A stretch of 64,000 nucleotides of DNA from Actinomycetospora lutea (GCF_028737205.1 NZ_JAQZAL010000012.1:121399-185398), one strand, 5' to 3'. Positions 6,774 to 15,628 are shown, counted from the stretch's first letter. Notes: generated by a model from the letters alone, not told the origin. Numbers and translations: made by a program.

Positions 6774-9560
6774 TCAGCCGGCGCGCGGGGCGCGGGGCAG
6801 GTCGACGACCGTGCCCGGCGCCCGGAGCGGGGTGTCGTCGACCGGCGGCGGCGCCTCGCGGTCGCGCTCGCGCTCCCCGGGCCGGCGTGACGGGGCCAGC
6901 GCGACGACCGTCGCGGCGCCGATGCCGTGGTAGCGCTCGGGGGTGCAGGTCAGCACGATCACCTGGGCCGCGCCGTCGGCCGCGGTCGCCGCGGTGAACA
7001 CCGCGCCGAGGCGGGAGAGGCGTTCGGGGTCGGTGTGGCCCAGCGCGTCGTCGATGACCACCGGCACCCCGTCGGCGGGGTCGACGAGCGCGGCGCACGC
7101 CAGCCGCGCGCACAGCCCGAGCTGCTCCTGGGCCCCGCTGGACAGCGCCGAGAAGGCCACCGTGGTGCCGTCGAGCGTGCGGTGGGTGATCCGCAGGTCC
7201 TCGTCGATCTCCAACGACAGCGAGGCCCCGAACACGATGCGCGCCAGCCGCTCGACCTGCGCCCGGAACGGCGCGACGTAGGAGCGGCGCACGCGCTCGC
7301 GGTGGCGGGCGAGCGTGTCGTGCAGGCGCTGGGCGGCGGCGGCGCGCCGGGCGACGGCGTCGTGGTCGCGGACCGCGGCCTCGAGCTCGGTGGCCGCGGC
7401 GGCGTGCTGGTCGTGCCAGCCCTCGAGCCCGGCGGCCTGCAGGCGCCCGGTGGTCTCGGCGTGCTCGCGCTCCAGGCGTGCCGCCTCGGCGGCGAGGCGC
7501 TCGTCGACCGCGCGGGCGTTGACGACGCGCGCCTCGACGGTGTCGGGGTCGTCGTCGGCGAGCGCGGCGGCCATCGCCTCGTGCTCGCGCTCGGCGTCGC
7601 GGGCCCGTGCCCGCCGCTCGTCCTCGGCGGCCGCGAGGTCGGCGTCGGGCTCGGCCTCGCGGGCGGCGCGCAGCTCCTCGGCCCGGCGAACGTGGGCGTG
7701 GCGGGCGTCGGCGGCGCGCTCGGCCAGCACCGCGGCGCGGGTGTCGGCGTCGCGCACCGCGTCCTCGGCGGCCCGGCACGCGGCCGCGGCCTCGTCGGCG
7801 CGCCGGGCGGCGTCGTCGGCGGCCTCGCGCGCGCCGTCGGCGGCGCGCCGCAGCGGGGCCACGTCGACCGGGGACGCGACGGGCTCGGCGACGCTGAAGA
7901 GGTCGGCGGGCCCGGTGTCGCCGAGCCGCTCGCGCACCGCGTCGTGCGCGGCGCGCAGGGCCGCGGCGTCACCGTGGCCGGCGAGCTCGCGGGCGAGCGC
8001 CGCGCGGTGCTCGTCGGCGCGCCGGGCGGCGTCGTCGGCGCGGCGCCGGGCGGCGCGGGCGGCGTCGAGGTCGGCGACGCCCAGCTCGTCGCACCGCTGC
8101 GCGAGCTCGCGCGCCCGCTCGCGGACCGCGTCGTCGCGGCCGGCCTCGTCGAGCCCCGGGCGCACGCGGACGTCGAGCACGCCGGGCACCGACAGCGACC
8201 GCGACCCCGCGACCGGCAGCACGCGGGTCTCGCCGGGCGCGAGCACCACCGTCTCGCCGTCGACCTCGACGGTCAGTGCTGCCGGCGCCACCAGCTCGAC
8301 CCGCGCGGCGGCGGCGTCGCGGGCGGCCTCGGCGCGCAGCAGGTCGCGGGCGAGGTCCTCGAGGTCGGCGAGGTCGTCGGCGTCGACGCTCGTGGCCGCG
8401 AGCAGCCGCTCGGCGGCCGTCCGGCCCGCCTCGGCCTCCTCGACCCGGCGCAGCCGCTCGGCGAGGTCGGCCAGCTCGGCGCGGTCGCGGGCGGCGGACA
8501 CGGCGCGGGCGGTGTCGTCGGCCCGGCGGCGCGCGGTGGCGGACGCCTCGCGGGCAGCGGCGTCGGCGCAGCGGCGGGCGTCGCGCTCGTCGCGGGCCGC
8601 GGTGTGCTCGCCCTCGTGGGCGGCGAGGGCCTCGGCCGCCCGGGCGGCGAGGTCGGCGTCGGCCTCGACCGCGGCGACCAGCGCGTCGCGGGCCTCCCGG
8701 CGCTCGCGGGCGGTCTCCGCGCGCTCGCGGGCGAGCACGGCGCGCCCGCGGGCGGTCTCGACCTCGCGCAGCCGCGACTGCAGGCCCGCCCACCGGTCCT
8801 CGAGCTCGGCCACCTCGGCGGCGTGCGCGCGCCGGCGCGCACGCACCGAGGCGGCGTCGCCGTCGAGACGGTCGCGGGCGGCGACGTCGCGCTCGACCGC
8901 CTCGAGCGCAGCGCGGCACCGGTCGTACTCGGCCTCGGCGGCGGCGAGGCGCACGTCGGCGGCGCGCAGCTCGCCGGTGGCCCGCCCGCTCGGGGTGCGG
9001 TAGCGGCGCAGCTCCTCGACCGCCCGCTCGACCAGCCCGTCGTCGGCGCTCGGGTCGGGCCGGGCGGCCGAGCCACCGGTCGCGGCGCGGTCGAGCGCGC
9101 GGGTCAGGGCGTCCTGGCCGCCGAGATCGGCCTGGCCGACGGCGGTGTGCTGCTCGACGCGCAGCCCGCGCCAGAGCACGCGGTCCATGGTCTCGTCGAG
9201 GATCGCCGACACGCGGGCGTGCGCGTCGGCGCCGGTGAGCTGCTCGGGGACGGGCGCGAGGACGTGCAGCTCGGTGCGCGGGCGGCGCAGCCAGCGCTTG
9301 CGGTAGACGAAGCGGTAGGGCCCGGTGGAGACCTCGGCCTCGACCTCGGGACCGGCGTCGACCCCGGCCGGCTGGGCGGCGCGGATCTCGGCGCGGCGCG
9401 AGGAGTCGGCGGCGTCGAAGAGCAGGTCGAGCGCGGCGACCGTGGAGGTCTTGCCGACCTCGTTGTCGCCCTGCAGCACCGTGACCCCGCGCTCGGCGAG
9501 GGTGACCTCGCGGTCGTGCACGCCGCGGAAGTCGCGCAGCCGGATGCGGTGCAGCCTCAT
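6774..9560 (-). CDS. SMC/SbcC-like ATPase (YhaN type)
   Basis: A 928-residue coiled-coil ATPase, probably the partner of the nuclease next to it in DNA end processing or repair. The N-terminal lobe carries Walker A (QGDNEVGKTSTV, about 32-43). The C-terminal lobe carries the ABC signature LSSGAQEQLGL and Walker B VPVVIDDALGH. Between them lie several hundred residues of alanine/arginine/glutamate-rich coiled coil, with a break near residues 390-430. There is no zinc-hook CxxC like that of SbcC/Rad50, which fits the YhaN type. The ATG overlaps the stop of the upstream nuclease gene by 4 bp. Confidence 0.85.
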   Translation of the reverse strand: MRLHRIRLRDFRGVHDREVTLAERGVTVLQGDNEVGKTSTVAALDLLFDAADSSRRAEIRAAQPAGVDAGPEVEAEVSTGPYRFVYRKRWLRRPRTELHVLAPVPEQLTGADAHARVSAILDETMDRVLWRGLRVEQHTAVGQADLGGQDALTRALDRAATGGSAARPDPSADDGLVERAVEELRRYRTPSGRATGELRAADVRLAAAEAEYDRCRAALEAVERDVAARDRLDGDAASVRARRRAHAAEVAELEDRWAGLQSRLREVETARGRAVLARERAETARERREARDALVAAVEADADLAARAAEALAAHEGEHTAARDERDARRCADAAAREASATARRRADDTARAVSAARDRAELADLAERLRRVEEAEAGRTAAERLLAATSVDADDLADLEDLARDLLRAEAARDAAAARVELVAPAALTVEVDGETVVLAPGETRVLPVAGSRSLSVPGVLDVRVRPGLDEAGRDDAVRERARELAQRCDELGVADLDAARAARRRADDAARRADEHRAALARELAGHGDAAALRAAHDAVRERLGDTGPADLFSVAEPVASPVDVAPLRRAADGAREAADDAARRADEAAAACRAAEDAVRDADTRAAVLAERAADARHAHVRRAEELRAAREAEPDADLAAAEDERRARARDAEREHEAMAAALADDDPDTVEARVVNARAVDERLAAEAARLEREHAETTGRLQAAGLEGWHDQHAAAATELEAAVRDHDAVARRAAAAQRLHDTLARHRERVRRSYVAPFRAQVERLARIVFGASLSLEIDEDLRITHRTLDGTTVAFSALSSGAQEQLGLCARLACAALVDPADGVPVVIDDALGHTDPERLSRLGAVFTAATAADGAAQVIVLTCTPERYHGIGAATVVALAPSRRPGERERDREAPPPVDDTPLRAPGTVVDLPRAPRAG

Positions 9561-10729
9561 CGCGGCGTCCCCACCAGGCGGTGCAGCAGGCGCAGGGCGT
9601 CGCGGGCCTCGTCCGGGGTCTCTCCCGGGGCCCCGCGCGCCGCGGCGAACAGCTCCGTCGCGGCGTCGGCGGCGAAGCCGTGCAGGTCGAGGTCGTCGAG
9701 GTCGGCGTCGTCCGGGACGGTCGCGAGGTCGGAGTGCTGGGCGAGGACCTCCACCGCGGCGAAGGCATGCTCGTGGGCGGCGAGGAGGTCGTCGAGCCGG
9801 CCGCGCTGGCGCAGCGAGAGCGTGCCGACCAGCGCGAGGCGGACCGCGGCGCGCTCCTTGTCGGGCTGCGCGGCGAGCCAGGCGTCGAGCGCCTCGAGGT
9901 CGTCGTCGGTGTCGAGGCGCGCGTCGTGCCGCACGAACCGCCACCGGCCGACCGGCTCGGTGGTGACTCGCGCGGCGTGCACGTCGAGGTCGACGACGAG
10001 CACGTTGCCGGGGTCGACCTCGTCGAAGTCGGTGACCTCCGGGGTGCCGGCGTGGCGGATGCGGTCGTCGGCGGCGTCGACCCAGGTGGAGTGCCGGTCG
10101 CCCAGCGCGACGTAGTGCACGCGGCCGTCGGCCAGCGCGGCGAGCACCCCGTCGCGGCGGATGCGGGCGGGCTCGTCGTCGTCGGGGTCGAGCACGTCGA
10201 GCTCGCCGTGCCCGGCCAGCACCCGCAGCGTTCCCGGCGGAGCGGGCTCGAGGGCCGTGAGCTGCTCGCCGACGAGGTCGGTGAGCGGGTGCTTGGAGCG
10301 CCACGGCGCCGCGACGACCTCGACGCCCGGCGCGACCTCGTGCACCCCGGGCGTGTCGAGCACGGTGACGTGCGGCGGGCAGCGGCGGGCGAAGTCGGGC
10401 CGGCGCAGCACGCAGGCGGCGTCGGCCGGGTCGTGGTTGCCGGGCAGGAGCAGGACGGGCGTGCGGAACGCGGCGAGCGCCTCGCAGGCGCGGGCCACGA
10501 CGTCGGGCCCCACGAGGTTGGACTCGAACACGTCGCCGCAGACCAGCACGAACGCCGCCCCACGCTCGTCGGCGAGGCGCCCGAGCGCGGACACCGCGTC
10601 GAGCCGGGCCTGCGCGAAGCGGGCCTGGGCCTCGCCGGTCAGCCCCCCGGCGGCCTCCTTGGGCGGTCGGGCCCCCAGGACCCGCCGCGTCATGCCGAGC
10701 TGCCAGTCGGCGGTGTGCACGAACCGCAC
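9557..10729 (-). CDS. DNA repair exonuclease, SbcD/YhaO-like metallophosphoesterase
   Basis: A 390-residue nuclease subunit. Metallophosphoesterase blocks run from the N-terminus: HTADWQLGM, CGDVFESN, LLPGNHDP and LAGHGELD. The last site reads LGDRHSTW instead of the usual GHxH. The GTG at 10729 is chosen because GGAGGGAGC lies 6 bases upstream and the next residues (RFVHTADWQ) are the first strand of the fold. An upstream start at 10798 would add a charged leader without family character. It is the first gene of a two-gene operon with the SMC-like ATPase. Confidence 0.85.
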   Translation of the reverse strand: MRFVHTADWQLGMTRRVLGARPPKEAAGGLTGEAQARFAQARLDAVSALGRLADERGAAFVLVCGDVFESNLVGPDVVARACEALAAFRTPVLLLPGNHDPADAACVLRRPDFARRCPPHVTVLDTPGVHEVAPGVEVVAAPWRSKHPLTDLVGEQLTALEPAPPGTLRVLAGHGELDVLDPDDDEPARIRRDGVLAALADGRVHYVALGDRHSTWVDAADDRIRHAGTPEVTDFDEVDPGNVLVVDLDVHAARVTTEPVGRWRFVRHDARLDTDDDLEALDAWLAAQPDKERAAVRLALVGTLSLRQRGRLDDLLAAHEHAFAAVEVLAQHSDLATVPDDADLDDLDLHGFAADAATELFAAARGAPGETPDEARDALRLLHRLVGTPR

Positions 10730-10832
10730 GCCGGTGCTCCCTCCGCTGCTCGACTCTCGACCGTAGAACGGTTCCGCCGCCCGGACGGGCAGCGACACGG
10801 GGTTCGACGCAGCGGTCCCCCGATCGGTTCCC

Positions 10833-12464
10833 TCAGGTGAGCGGGAGTTCGGCGACCTCCTCGAGCCCGCCGCGCGCCCCGGACCGCTCCACGCGCAGAC
10901 GCGCGTCGCGGCCGGTGACCTCCAGCGTCGACACCGCGTTGCCGAACCACGGCCCGCCGATCGTCGACCAGTCCAGGGGCAGGTCGCCGATGCCCGCCGC
11001 GCGCGACAGGCGCCCCAGCACGCCGGTGAGGCGCCGCCACCACCCGAGCGCGAAGACGTACTCCATGAACCACGGGACGCCGTTGCGCACCGGCGAGCAG
11101 GTCAGCTGGTAGACCCGCGAGCGGGTGGGGGAGGGCCAGCGCGCCTCGGCGGCGTAGCTGTGGTGCACGTCGCCGGAGAGCACGCAGACGGTGGCCGGCG
11201 CGGACGGTCCCGAGGCGACCCCGCGGATGAGGTCGGCCAGGCGGTCGAATGAGGCGCGGAAGGCCGGCCAGTGCTCGAGGTCGACGGCCTGGCGGACGCT
11301 CTCGGCGAGCTTGCTGCCCCGTGCGGCGGCCCACTCGTCCAGCGACTGCACGTGGCTGACGGCGGGCGGCATGAGCCACGGGATCGACGAGCCGATGAGC
11401 AGGTGGTCGAGCGGCCCGTCGGCGGCGCTCTCCTCGATCCAGGCGAAGGAGTGGTCGTTGATCATCAGGCGGTCCTGGGCGTTGAGCACCCGGGCACAGC
11501 GCGAGTCGACCATGAGCAGCCGCGTCCGTCCCAGGTCCCAGCGGTAGCTCCAGCGCACGCCGGAGGGGTGGCCGACCTCGGCGTCGGCGCGGGCGGCGAA
11601 GTCGGCGAGCAGCTCGTAGACGTCGCCGTCGGCCTCGCGCACCTTGCGGTAGAGCGGGTCGGCGTCGCGCGTCTCCGGGTCGAGGTTGCCGAGGTGCTGG
11701 TAGACCCAGTACGAGGCGAGGCCGGCCCGGATGCGCTGGGGCCACCACGGCTTGGCCGCCATCTGGTCGCGCCAGACCTGCGAGGTGTTCCAGTCGTCGC
11801 GCACGTCGTGGTCGTCGAAGATCATCGCCGTCGGGACCGTCGAGAGCAGCCAGCGCAGCTCGCGGTCGCTCCACGACTCGCTGTAGAGGTGCGAGTACTC
11901 GCCGAAGTCCGCGATCTCCAGCCCGGGCCCGGCCGGGTCGTCGGGGTCGCGGTTCTCGCGGATCCACTGCTCGGTCCGCGGCGTGATCTCGTCGGCGTAG
12001 ACCTGGTCGCCGAGCAGACACAGCGTGTCGGGCAGGACGGTGACCGGGTCGTCGGCCCCGGCGACCTCGTCCATCAGCCGCGTGGCGAAGGCGTCCAGCG
12101 CGTCGATGCCCAGCGACGCCTCGAGCTCGGGGTCGTCGGTCGGGGGGTAGCGGCACGATCCGAAGACGAATCGCAGGCGCCCGGTGTCGTCGGCCCCGGC
12201 GCGCGTGCGCAGGTAGCTCGGCGGCGTGCCGGTGCCCTCGAGCGGCCAGACCCGCTCGCCGTCCAGGTGCACCTCGTAGGGGCGGCAGGTCCCCGGTTCG
12301 AGTCCCTCGACGACGACGAGCGCGTAGTGCTGGCCGCACACCTCGAACGTCGGCGCGCTCGCGCCGAGCACCTCGACGGTGCACGACGCGCTCGTCTCGA
12401 CCCAGATCGTCGCCGTGGTGGTGCCGACGTGGCGCAGCAGGGGACCCAGCTCCAGGGAGATCAC
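10833..12464 (-). CDS. PhoD-like alkaline phosphatase / phosphodiesterase
   Basis: A 543-residue enzyme of the PhoD metallophosphatase family, which cleaves phosphate mono- and diesters. An N-terminal immunoglobulin-like domain (LGPLLRHVGTTTATIWVET) is followed by the catalytic domain with VFGSCRYPP, LLGDQVYADEI, IFDDHDVRDDW and LSGDVHHSYAAEA, which carry the expected metal-binding Asp, Asn and His residues. Secreted PhoD enzymes have a Tat signal, but here there is none, so this one is probably cytoplasmic. It lies 103 bp downstream of the nuclease pair in the same orientation. Confidence 0.87.
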   Translation of the reverse strand: MISLELGPLLRHVGTTTATIWVETSASCTVEVLGASAPTFEVCGQHYALVVVEGLEPGTCRPYEVHLDGERVWPLEGTGTPPSYLRTRAGADDTGRLRFVFGSCRYPPTDDPELEASLGIDALDAFATRLMDEVAGADDPVTVLPDTLCLLGDQVYADEITPRTEQWIRENRDPDDPAGPGLEIADFGEYSHLYSESWSDRELRWLLSTVPTAMIFDDHDVRDDWNTSQVWRDQMAAKPWWPQRIRAGLASYWVYQHLGNLDPETRDADPLYRKVREADGDVYELLADFAARADAEVGHPSGVRWSYRWDLGRTRLLMVDSRCARVLNAQDRLMINDHSFAWIEESAADGPLDHLLIGSSIPWLMPPAVSHVQSLDEWAAARGSKLAESVRQAVDLEHWPAFRASFDRLADLIRGVASGPSAPATVCVLSGDVHHSYAAEARWPSPTRSRVYQLTCSPVRNGVPWFMEYVFALGWWRRLTGVLGRLSRAAGIGDLPLDWSTIGGPWFGNAVSTLEVTGRDARLRVERSGARGGLEEVAELPLT

Positions 12465-12514
12465 GTGTCCTGCCTACCCGAACCGGGGGAGCGCGCCACG
12501 CCCGGATGCCACCG

Positions 12515-13219
12515 TCAGTCCGAGCGGTGGGTCAACTGCTCCAGGCGGCTCTGGACCTGATCGAGCCGCGCCTGCAGCAGGGCCACCTCGGCGCTCAGCA
12601 ACGGCACCAGCGTGGCCTCGTCCAGCTCCGCACCGACACCGCTCAGCGGGGCGAGGGCGCCGTCCAGGGTGTCCTCGGCGCGCACCGGCACGTTCCCGCA
12701 CAGCACGCCGAACGCCTCCGGGGTGACCACGGGCCGCGGGCCCGCGCAGAGCCCGCACACCGGGTGCAGGCGCCGCCACCCGACGACGCCGGGGCCGCCG
12801 TCGGCGAGCGCGGTCGCGGGCCGCCCGCAGCCGCACCGGCCGAGGCGCACCGAGCGCACGGTCTGGCGCGCGTAGCGCAGGCCCAGCTCGTAGCGGACGA
12901 ACCGGCCCGACGCGGCGATCTCGAGCAGCACGCAGTGCTGGTACTGCGGGTCGCACGCGAGGTCGCGGGCGTCGGACAGGGCGTGGAAGCAGTAGAACCC
13001 GCAGTCGCACCACGAGGACGGGCAGCGGTGGCGCGGGCTCTGGATGCACACCGCATCGGCGACCGCCCCGTAGACCTGCGAGCGGCCGAGGGCGACGCCG
13101 TTGAACCCTCCGCGGCGCGAGTCCGCGGAGATCATCGGGTAGGCGATCTTGTACCCGGTGAGCGGCCCCTCCGGCCGCGGGCGCTGCCTACCGATCGACC
13201 AGCTGCTCGGCCGGCTCAC
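12515..13219 (-). CDS. Cysteine-rich hypothetical protein
   Basis: I do not recognise this 234-residue protein. It begins with YKIAYPMISADSRRGGFNG, then has about a dozen cysteines grouped as CPSSWCDCGFYC, CDPQYQHC, RCGCG and CGLC, which suggests two or three structural zinc sites. The C-terminus (about 185-230) is a predicted coiled coil (LLSAEVALLQARLDQVQ). The GTG at 13219 is kept because the YKIAYP stretch looks coding and has no later start before it. An ATG at 13135 is the alternative, and would remove the overlap with the small gene upstream. Metal binding is inferred. Confidence 0.6.
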   Translation of the reverse strand: MSRPSSWSIGRQRPRPEGPLTGYKIAYPMISADSRRGGFNGVALGRSQVYGAVADAVCIQSPRHRCPSSWCDCGFYCFHALSDARDLACDPQYQHCVLLEIAASGRFVRYELGLRYARQTVRSVRLGRCGCGRPATALADGGPGVVGWRRLHPVCGLCAGPRPVVTPEAFGVLCGNVPVRAEDTLDGALAPLSGVGAELDEATLVPLLSAEVALLQARLDQVQSRLEQLTHRSD

Positions 13220-13328
13220 GGTGCTCCGTGCGGGTCTCGCGCTCGACCTGCTCCTCGACCTGCGGCGTCTCGGGTGGCGCGGGCGGGTCCTCGGCGATAC
13301 CGGCGGAGAGTCGACGTCCCAGGCGCAT
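13188..13328 (-). CDS. Possible small protein, 46 residues
   Basis: A short frame with an ATG preceded by GGAGG at a 5-base spacing. The product is charged (MRLGRRLSAGIAEDPPAPPE, then Glu/Arg-rich) without a membrane segment. It overlaps the start of the cysteine-rich gene by 32 bp, so translation could be coupled. No family is recognised, and it could be chance. Confidence 0.35.
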   Translation of the reverse strand: MRLGRRLSAGIAEDPPAPPETPQVEEQVERETRTEHREPAEQLVDR

Positions 13329-13419
13329 GGCGGCCTCCGAGCGATCGGGATGAGATCGGTGTGACGTGCCTCCAGCGTCGTCCGCCGACCGCGCGATGTC
13401 CAGATCCACGACGCGCGAA

Positions 13420-13447
13420 GGGCCCGGATCGCCGGCGATCCGGGCCC
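13420..13447. promoter_or_regulatory. Perfect 28-bp palindrome
   Basis: Two 14-bp arms, GGGCCCGGATCGCC and its exact complement, meet without a spacer. There is no T-run, so it is not a classical terminator. It sits between a minus-strand small gene and the plus-strand tRNA, which diverge, so an operator or cruciform is as likely as a terminator. Confidence 0.55.
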
Positions 13448-13539
13448 TCGGGACCAGCTCGATCGCGTCGGCCGCCCGTCCGGCGGTGTCGTACGCTTCG
13501 CCCGGTCGTGGACGTCCCGCGGGACTGCACGGCTCTCGG

Positions 13540-13617
13540 GGGGCAGTAGCTCAGCTGGTCAGAGCAGCGGACTCATAATCCGTCAGGTCGTCGGTTCGAG
13601 CCCGACCTGCCCCACCA
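13540..13617 (+). tRNA. tRNA-Met (anticodon CAT), site of element insertion
   Basis: The acceptor arms GGGGCAG and CTGCCCC pair. The D-arm is GCTC-AGCTGGTCA-GAGC, the anticodon arm GCGGA-CTCATAA-TCCGT carries CAT, and the T-arm is GTCGG-TTCGAGC-CCGAC. The sequence after the discriminator reads CCA. It is an elongator-type tRNA-Met; a CAT anticodon modified to read isoleucine cannot be excluded by eye. The 3' half from 13578 is repeated at 24769, marking the insertion site of the element. Confidence 0.92.
13578..13616. repeat. attL: 39-bp direct repeat inside the tRNA gene
   Basis: The 39 bases from the anticodon arm to the CC of the tRNA 3' end are identical to 24769-24807. This is the left attachment site. 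The copy keeps the tRNA gene whole. Confidence 0.93.
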
Positions 13618-13663
13618 TCTCCGCAGGTCAGCGACGCGCGCGATCATTTCAGGCAAGATCGAT

Positions 13664-13680
13664 CCCCACTCTTTCCCCAC
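13664..13680. promoter_or_regulatory. Paired CCCCAC motif, left end of element
   Basis: CCCCAC occurs at 13664-13669 and 13675-13680, 11 bp apart, just inside attL. The same pair with the same spacing and orientation is found near attR (24633-24649). These could be arm-type sites for the integrase or excisionase. Confidence 0.4.
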
Positions 13681-14853
13681 TTATTGCACAGTTTCCGTCG
13701 GGCCGGCTGATCCGAAGGCCGCGTCGAAGGCGTCGGCGGCGTCGCGGCCGTCCGCACGCTTGTCCATGTAGACGTCCTGCGTGATCGAGGGCCGGGCGTG
13801 GCCGATGTGCCCGGCGATGGCTCGGGCGGAGAGGCCCGCCTGGTCGAGGACGGTGGCCGCCGTCTTGCGGAACACGTGGCTGGTGACCCACTCGTAGCCG
13901 GCTGCGTCCAGAGCGTCCCGGAGCCGTGCTCCGGTGTTCTGTGGGTCGCGCCAGGACTTGCGGCCGAGGGCGTGACCGCGCGAGTTCGGGAAGACCATCG
14001 AGCTAGGCATCACGTCGTCGGGACGGCGCTCGGAGAGGCAGTCGAGCAGGAAGCCCGGCAGCGGCAGGACCCGCTGCGCTGCGAAGGTCTTGCCCTCGTG
14101 GCGGACCAGGCCGACACGTCGGACACGGACGATGTTGGCGACGACCGAGACGGTGCGGTCGGACCAGTCGAGCGCGTCGTCCTGGACGGCGATGGCCTCG
14201 CCGATCCGGCAGCCGGTCCCGAGCATGAATCGGGTCAGGTCCGGGATGTCGTGGCGGTACGCGTCCTCGTCGGCGTCGAGCTTGGCGAGCAGGTCGACAC
14301 GCTCGGCACGGACCAGGGCGCGGACGTTGGAGGCCGTGCCTTCGATGTGGCCAGCGTCCCGAACCGGGTTGCTCGGAATTGCCCCGAGGCGGGCAGCGAA
14401 GCCGAGCGCCCCGGACAGCACCGTGCGCACGCTGCGGACGGTGTTGGCGGCCAGCCGGACCTCGCAGGCCCGCAGGAAGGCATCGACCCGAGCGACATTC
14501 ACCTCACGGACCCGGAGACCACCCATGGCGGGGACGACGTGATTGCGAGCGTGCAGGGCGTACGTGTCGTGCGTGGTGCCACGGCGTCGGCGGCGTACGT
14601 CCTCGAGGAACAGCGCCATCACGTCGGCGACGGTGGTGTCGGCGGTGACCGCGCCGCGGGTCGGGGCTGTGCGCTCGCGGAGAGCAGCCTTCAAGGCGCG
14701 TTCGGCGGCCGCGCCGGTGCGACCCGAGCGCTCGACCTCGCGGGTGACGCCGTCCGAGTCGCGGACCTTGGTCTTGGCGCGGAACCCGCCAGCCGGCCAC
14801 GGGTAGATGCGGACCTTGCCGTGCGAACCGACCGGCAGTGGAGGTCGACCCAT
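13681..14853 (-). CDS. int: Tyrosine recombinase integrase
   Basis: A 390-residue site-specific recombinase that integrates and excises the element at the tRNA gene. Residues 65-160 form the core-binding SAM-like domain. The catalytic domain has R216 (GTGCRIGEA), K255 (HEGKT), H326 and R329 (SHVFRKT), H352 and nucleophile Y362 (GHARPSITQDVY), so the active site is complete. An N-terminal AP2-like DNA-binding domain (about 1-60, YPWPAGGFRAKTKVRD) fits arm-site binding. The gene ends 64 bp from attL and lies 3 bp after excisionase, the usual order in AICEs. Confidence 0.95.
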   Translation of the reverse strand: MGRPPLPVGSHGKVRIYPWPAGGFRAKTKVRDSDGVTREVERSGRTGAAAERALKAALRERTAPTRGAVTADTTVADVMALFLEDVRRRRRGTTHDTYALHARNHVVPAMGGLRVREVNVARVDAFLRACEVRLAANTVRSVRTVLSGALGFAARLGAIPSNPVRDAGHIEGTASNVRALVRAERVDLLAKLDADEDAYRHDIPDLTRFMLGTGCRIGEAIAVQDDALDWSDRTVSVVANIVRVRRVGLVRHEGKTFAAQRVLPLPGFLLDCLSERRPDDVMPSSMVFPNSRGHALGRKSWRDPQNTGARLRDALDAAGYEWVTSHVFRKTAATVLDQAGLSARAIAGHIGHARPSITQDVYMDKRADGRDAADAFDAAFGSAGPTETVQ

Positions 14854-14856
14854 CGC

Positions 14857-15048
14857 TCAGGCCACCCGGTCGGGGAGCGAGTCGAGCCAGATGCGTACGT
14901 CCTCCGGGTCGAAGCGCACCCAGCGACCCACCTTGCGGCCGCGTGGACCGTAGCCGTCGCAGCGCCACTGATAGATCGTCTTCACTGGCACGTCCAGGTA
15001 CTCGGCGAGGTCCTGGACCGTCCACAGCTTCGCGAGCCGAGGGTTCAT
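14857..15048 (-). CDS. xis: Excisionase, MerR/Xis-type HTH
   Basis: A 63-residue winged-helix DNA-binding protein that would bend the attachment DNA and steer the integrase to excision. The pattern LWTVQDLAEYLDVPVKTIYQW (in part), then GRWVRFDPEDVRIWLDSL, is the standard helix-turn-helix and wing of the excisionase family. The ATG overlaps the upstream gene's stop by 4 bp, and the integrase starts 3 bp after its stop. Confidence 0.9.
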   Translation of the reverse strand: MNPRLAKLWTVQDLAEYLDVPVKTIYQWRCDGYGPRGRKVGRWVRFDPEDVRIWLDSLPDRVA

Positions 15049-15404
15049 GGCTCACTCCTCCGGAGAGTCAGCCGGCCGAGGTGGCCGAGGTGGTTGTGGG
15101 CGTGGTCGAGGTGGTCGCCGAGGGCGTCGACCAGGGCGCGGGCGTCGGTGAGGTGGCCCTGGGCGTGGCAGAGCGCGCCGGCCGGTTCGGCGCCGCGGTC
15201 GTCGTAGTGCTGGGCGGGGGCGGCGCGCCGGAGTCCTCGGGCGAGGTAGTCGAGGAGCTGCGGGAGCCGGTGGATGAGCTCGGCGAGGTTGCCGACGACG
15301 GCGTAGGTCTCGGGGCCGTCGAGGGCGCCGCGCATGGTCGCGTGGTTGGCGCTGCGGACGGCATCGGCGGCGCGCTCGATGTCGCGGGCGACGACGTTGG
15401 TCAT
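15045..15404 (-). CDS. AICE hypothetical protein, helical
   Basis: A 119-residue protein that I cannot assign. It is helical and rich in alanine, leucine and histidine (HLDHAHNHLGHLGRL near the C-terminus), with no membrane segment. Small genes at this place, between xis and the transfer genes, are common in AICEs. It overlaps both neighbours by 4 bp, which strongly supports translation as part of the transfer operon. Confidence 0.7.
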   Translation of the reverse strand: MTNVVARDIERAADAVRSANHATMRGALDGPETYAVVGNLAELIHRLPQLLDYLARGLRRAAPAQHYDDRGAEPAGALCHAQGHLTDARALVDALGDHLDHAHNHLGHLGRLTLRRSEP

Positions 15405-15628
15405 CGCTCAACCTCCGGCGGGACGTCAGCGGCGCGGTCGGTGGCGGCGCCGAGCTGGTGGGCGAACTCGGCTGTGCCGCTGGTGACGGCTGGGCCGAGC
15501 GCCGGGAAGGTGGCGAACACCAGCCCGGCGGTGACCAGGCCGGCCACGAGGGCGGGCGCGGTCTTGTGGCACTTGACGAGCAGCGCGGTGACCAGTCCTG
15601 CGATCACGACCAGGGCGAAGAGGCTCAT
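15401..15628 (-). CDS. Small two-TM protein, Spd-like
   Basis: A 75-residue protein with two membrane segments near the N-terminus (LFALVVIAGLVTALLV and APALVAGLVTAGLVFATF) and a short polar tail. The start ATG overlaps the translocase stop by 4 bp. Small hydrophobic proteins beside the translocase help intramycelial spread (Spd) in Streptomyces plasmids. The same role is inferred here from place and topology, not sequence identity. Confidence 0.65.
   Translation of the reverse strand: MSLFALVVIAGLVTALLVKCHKTAPALVAGLVTAGLVFATFPALGPAVTSGTAEFAHQLGAATDRAADVPPEVER

Noticed and set aside
6927..10115. A 1062-residue plus-strand open frame
   Set aside because: It is the reverse strand of the SMC-like and SbcD-like genes. 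Gly/Val/Arg-rich low-complexity sequence without motifs indicates a shadow frame.
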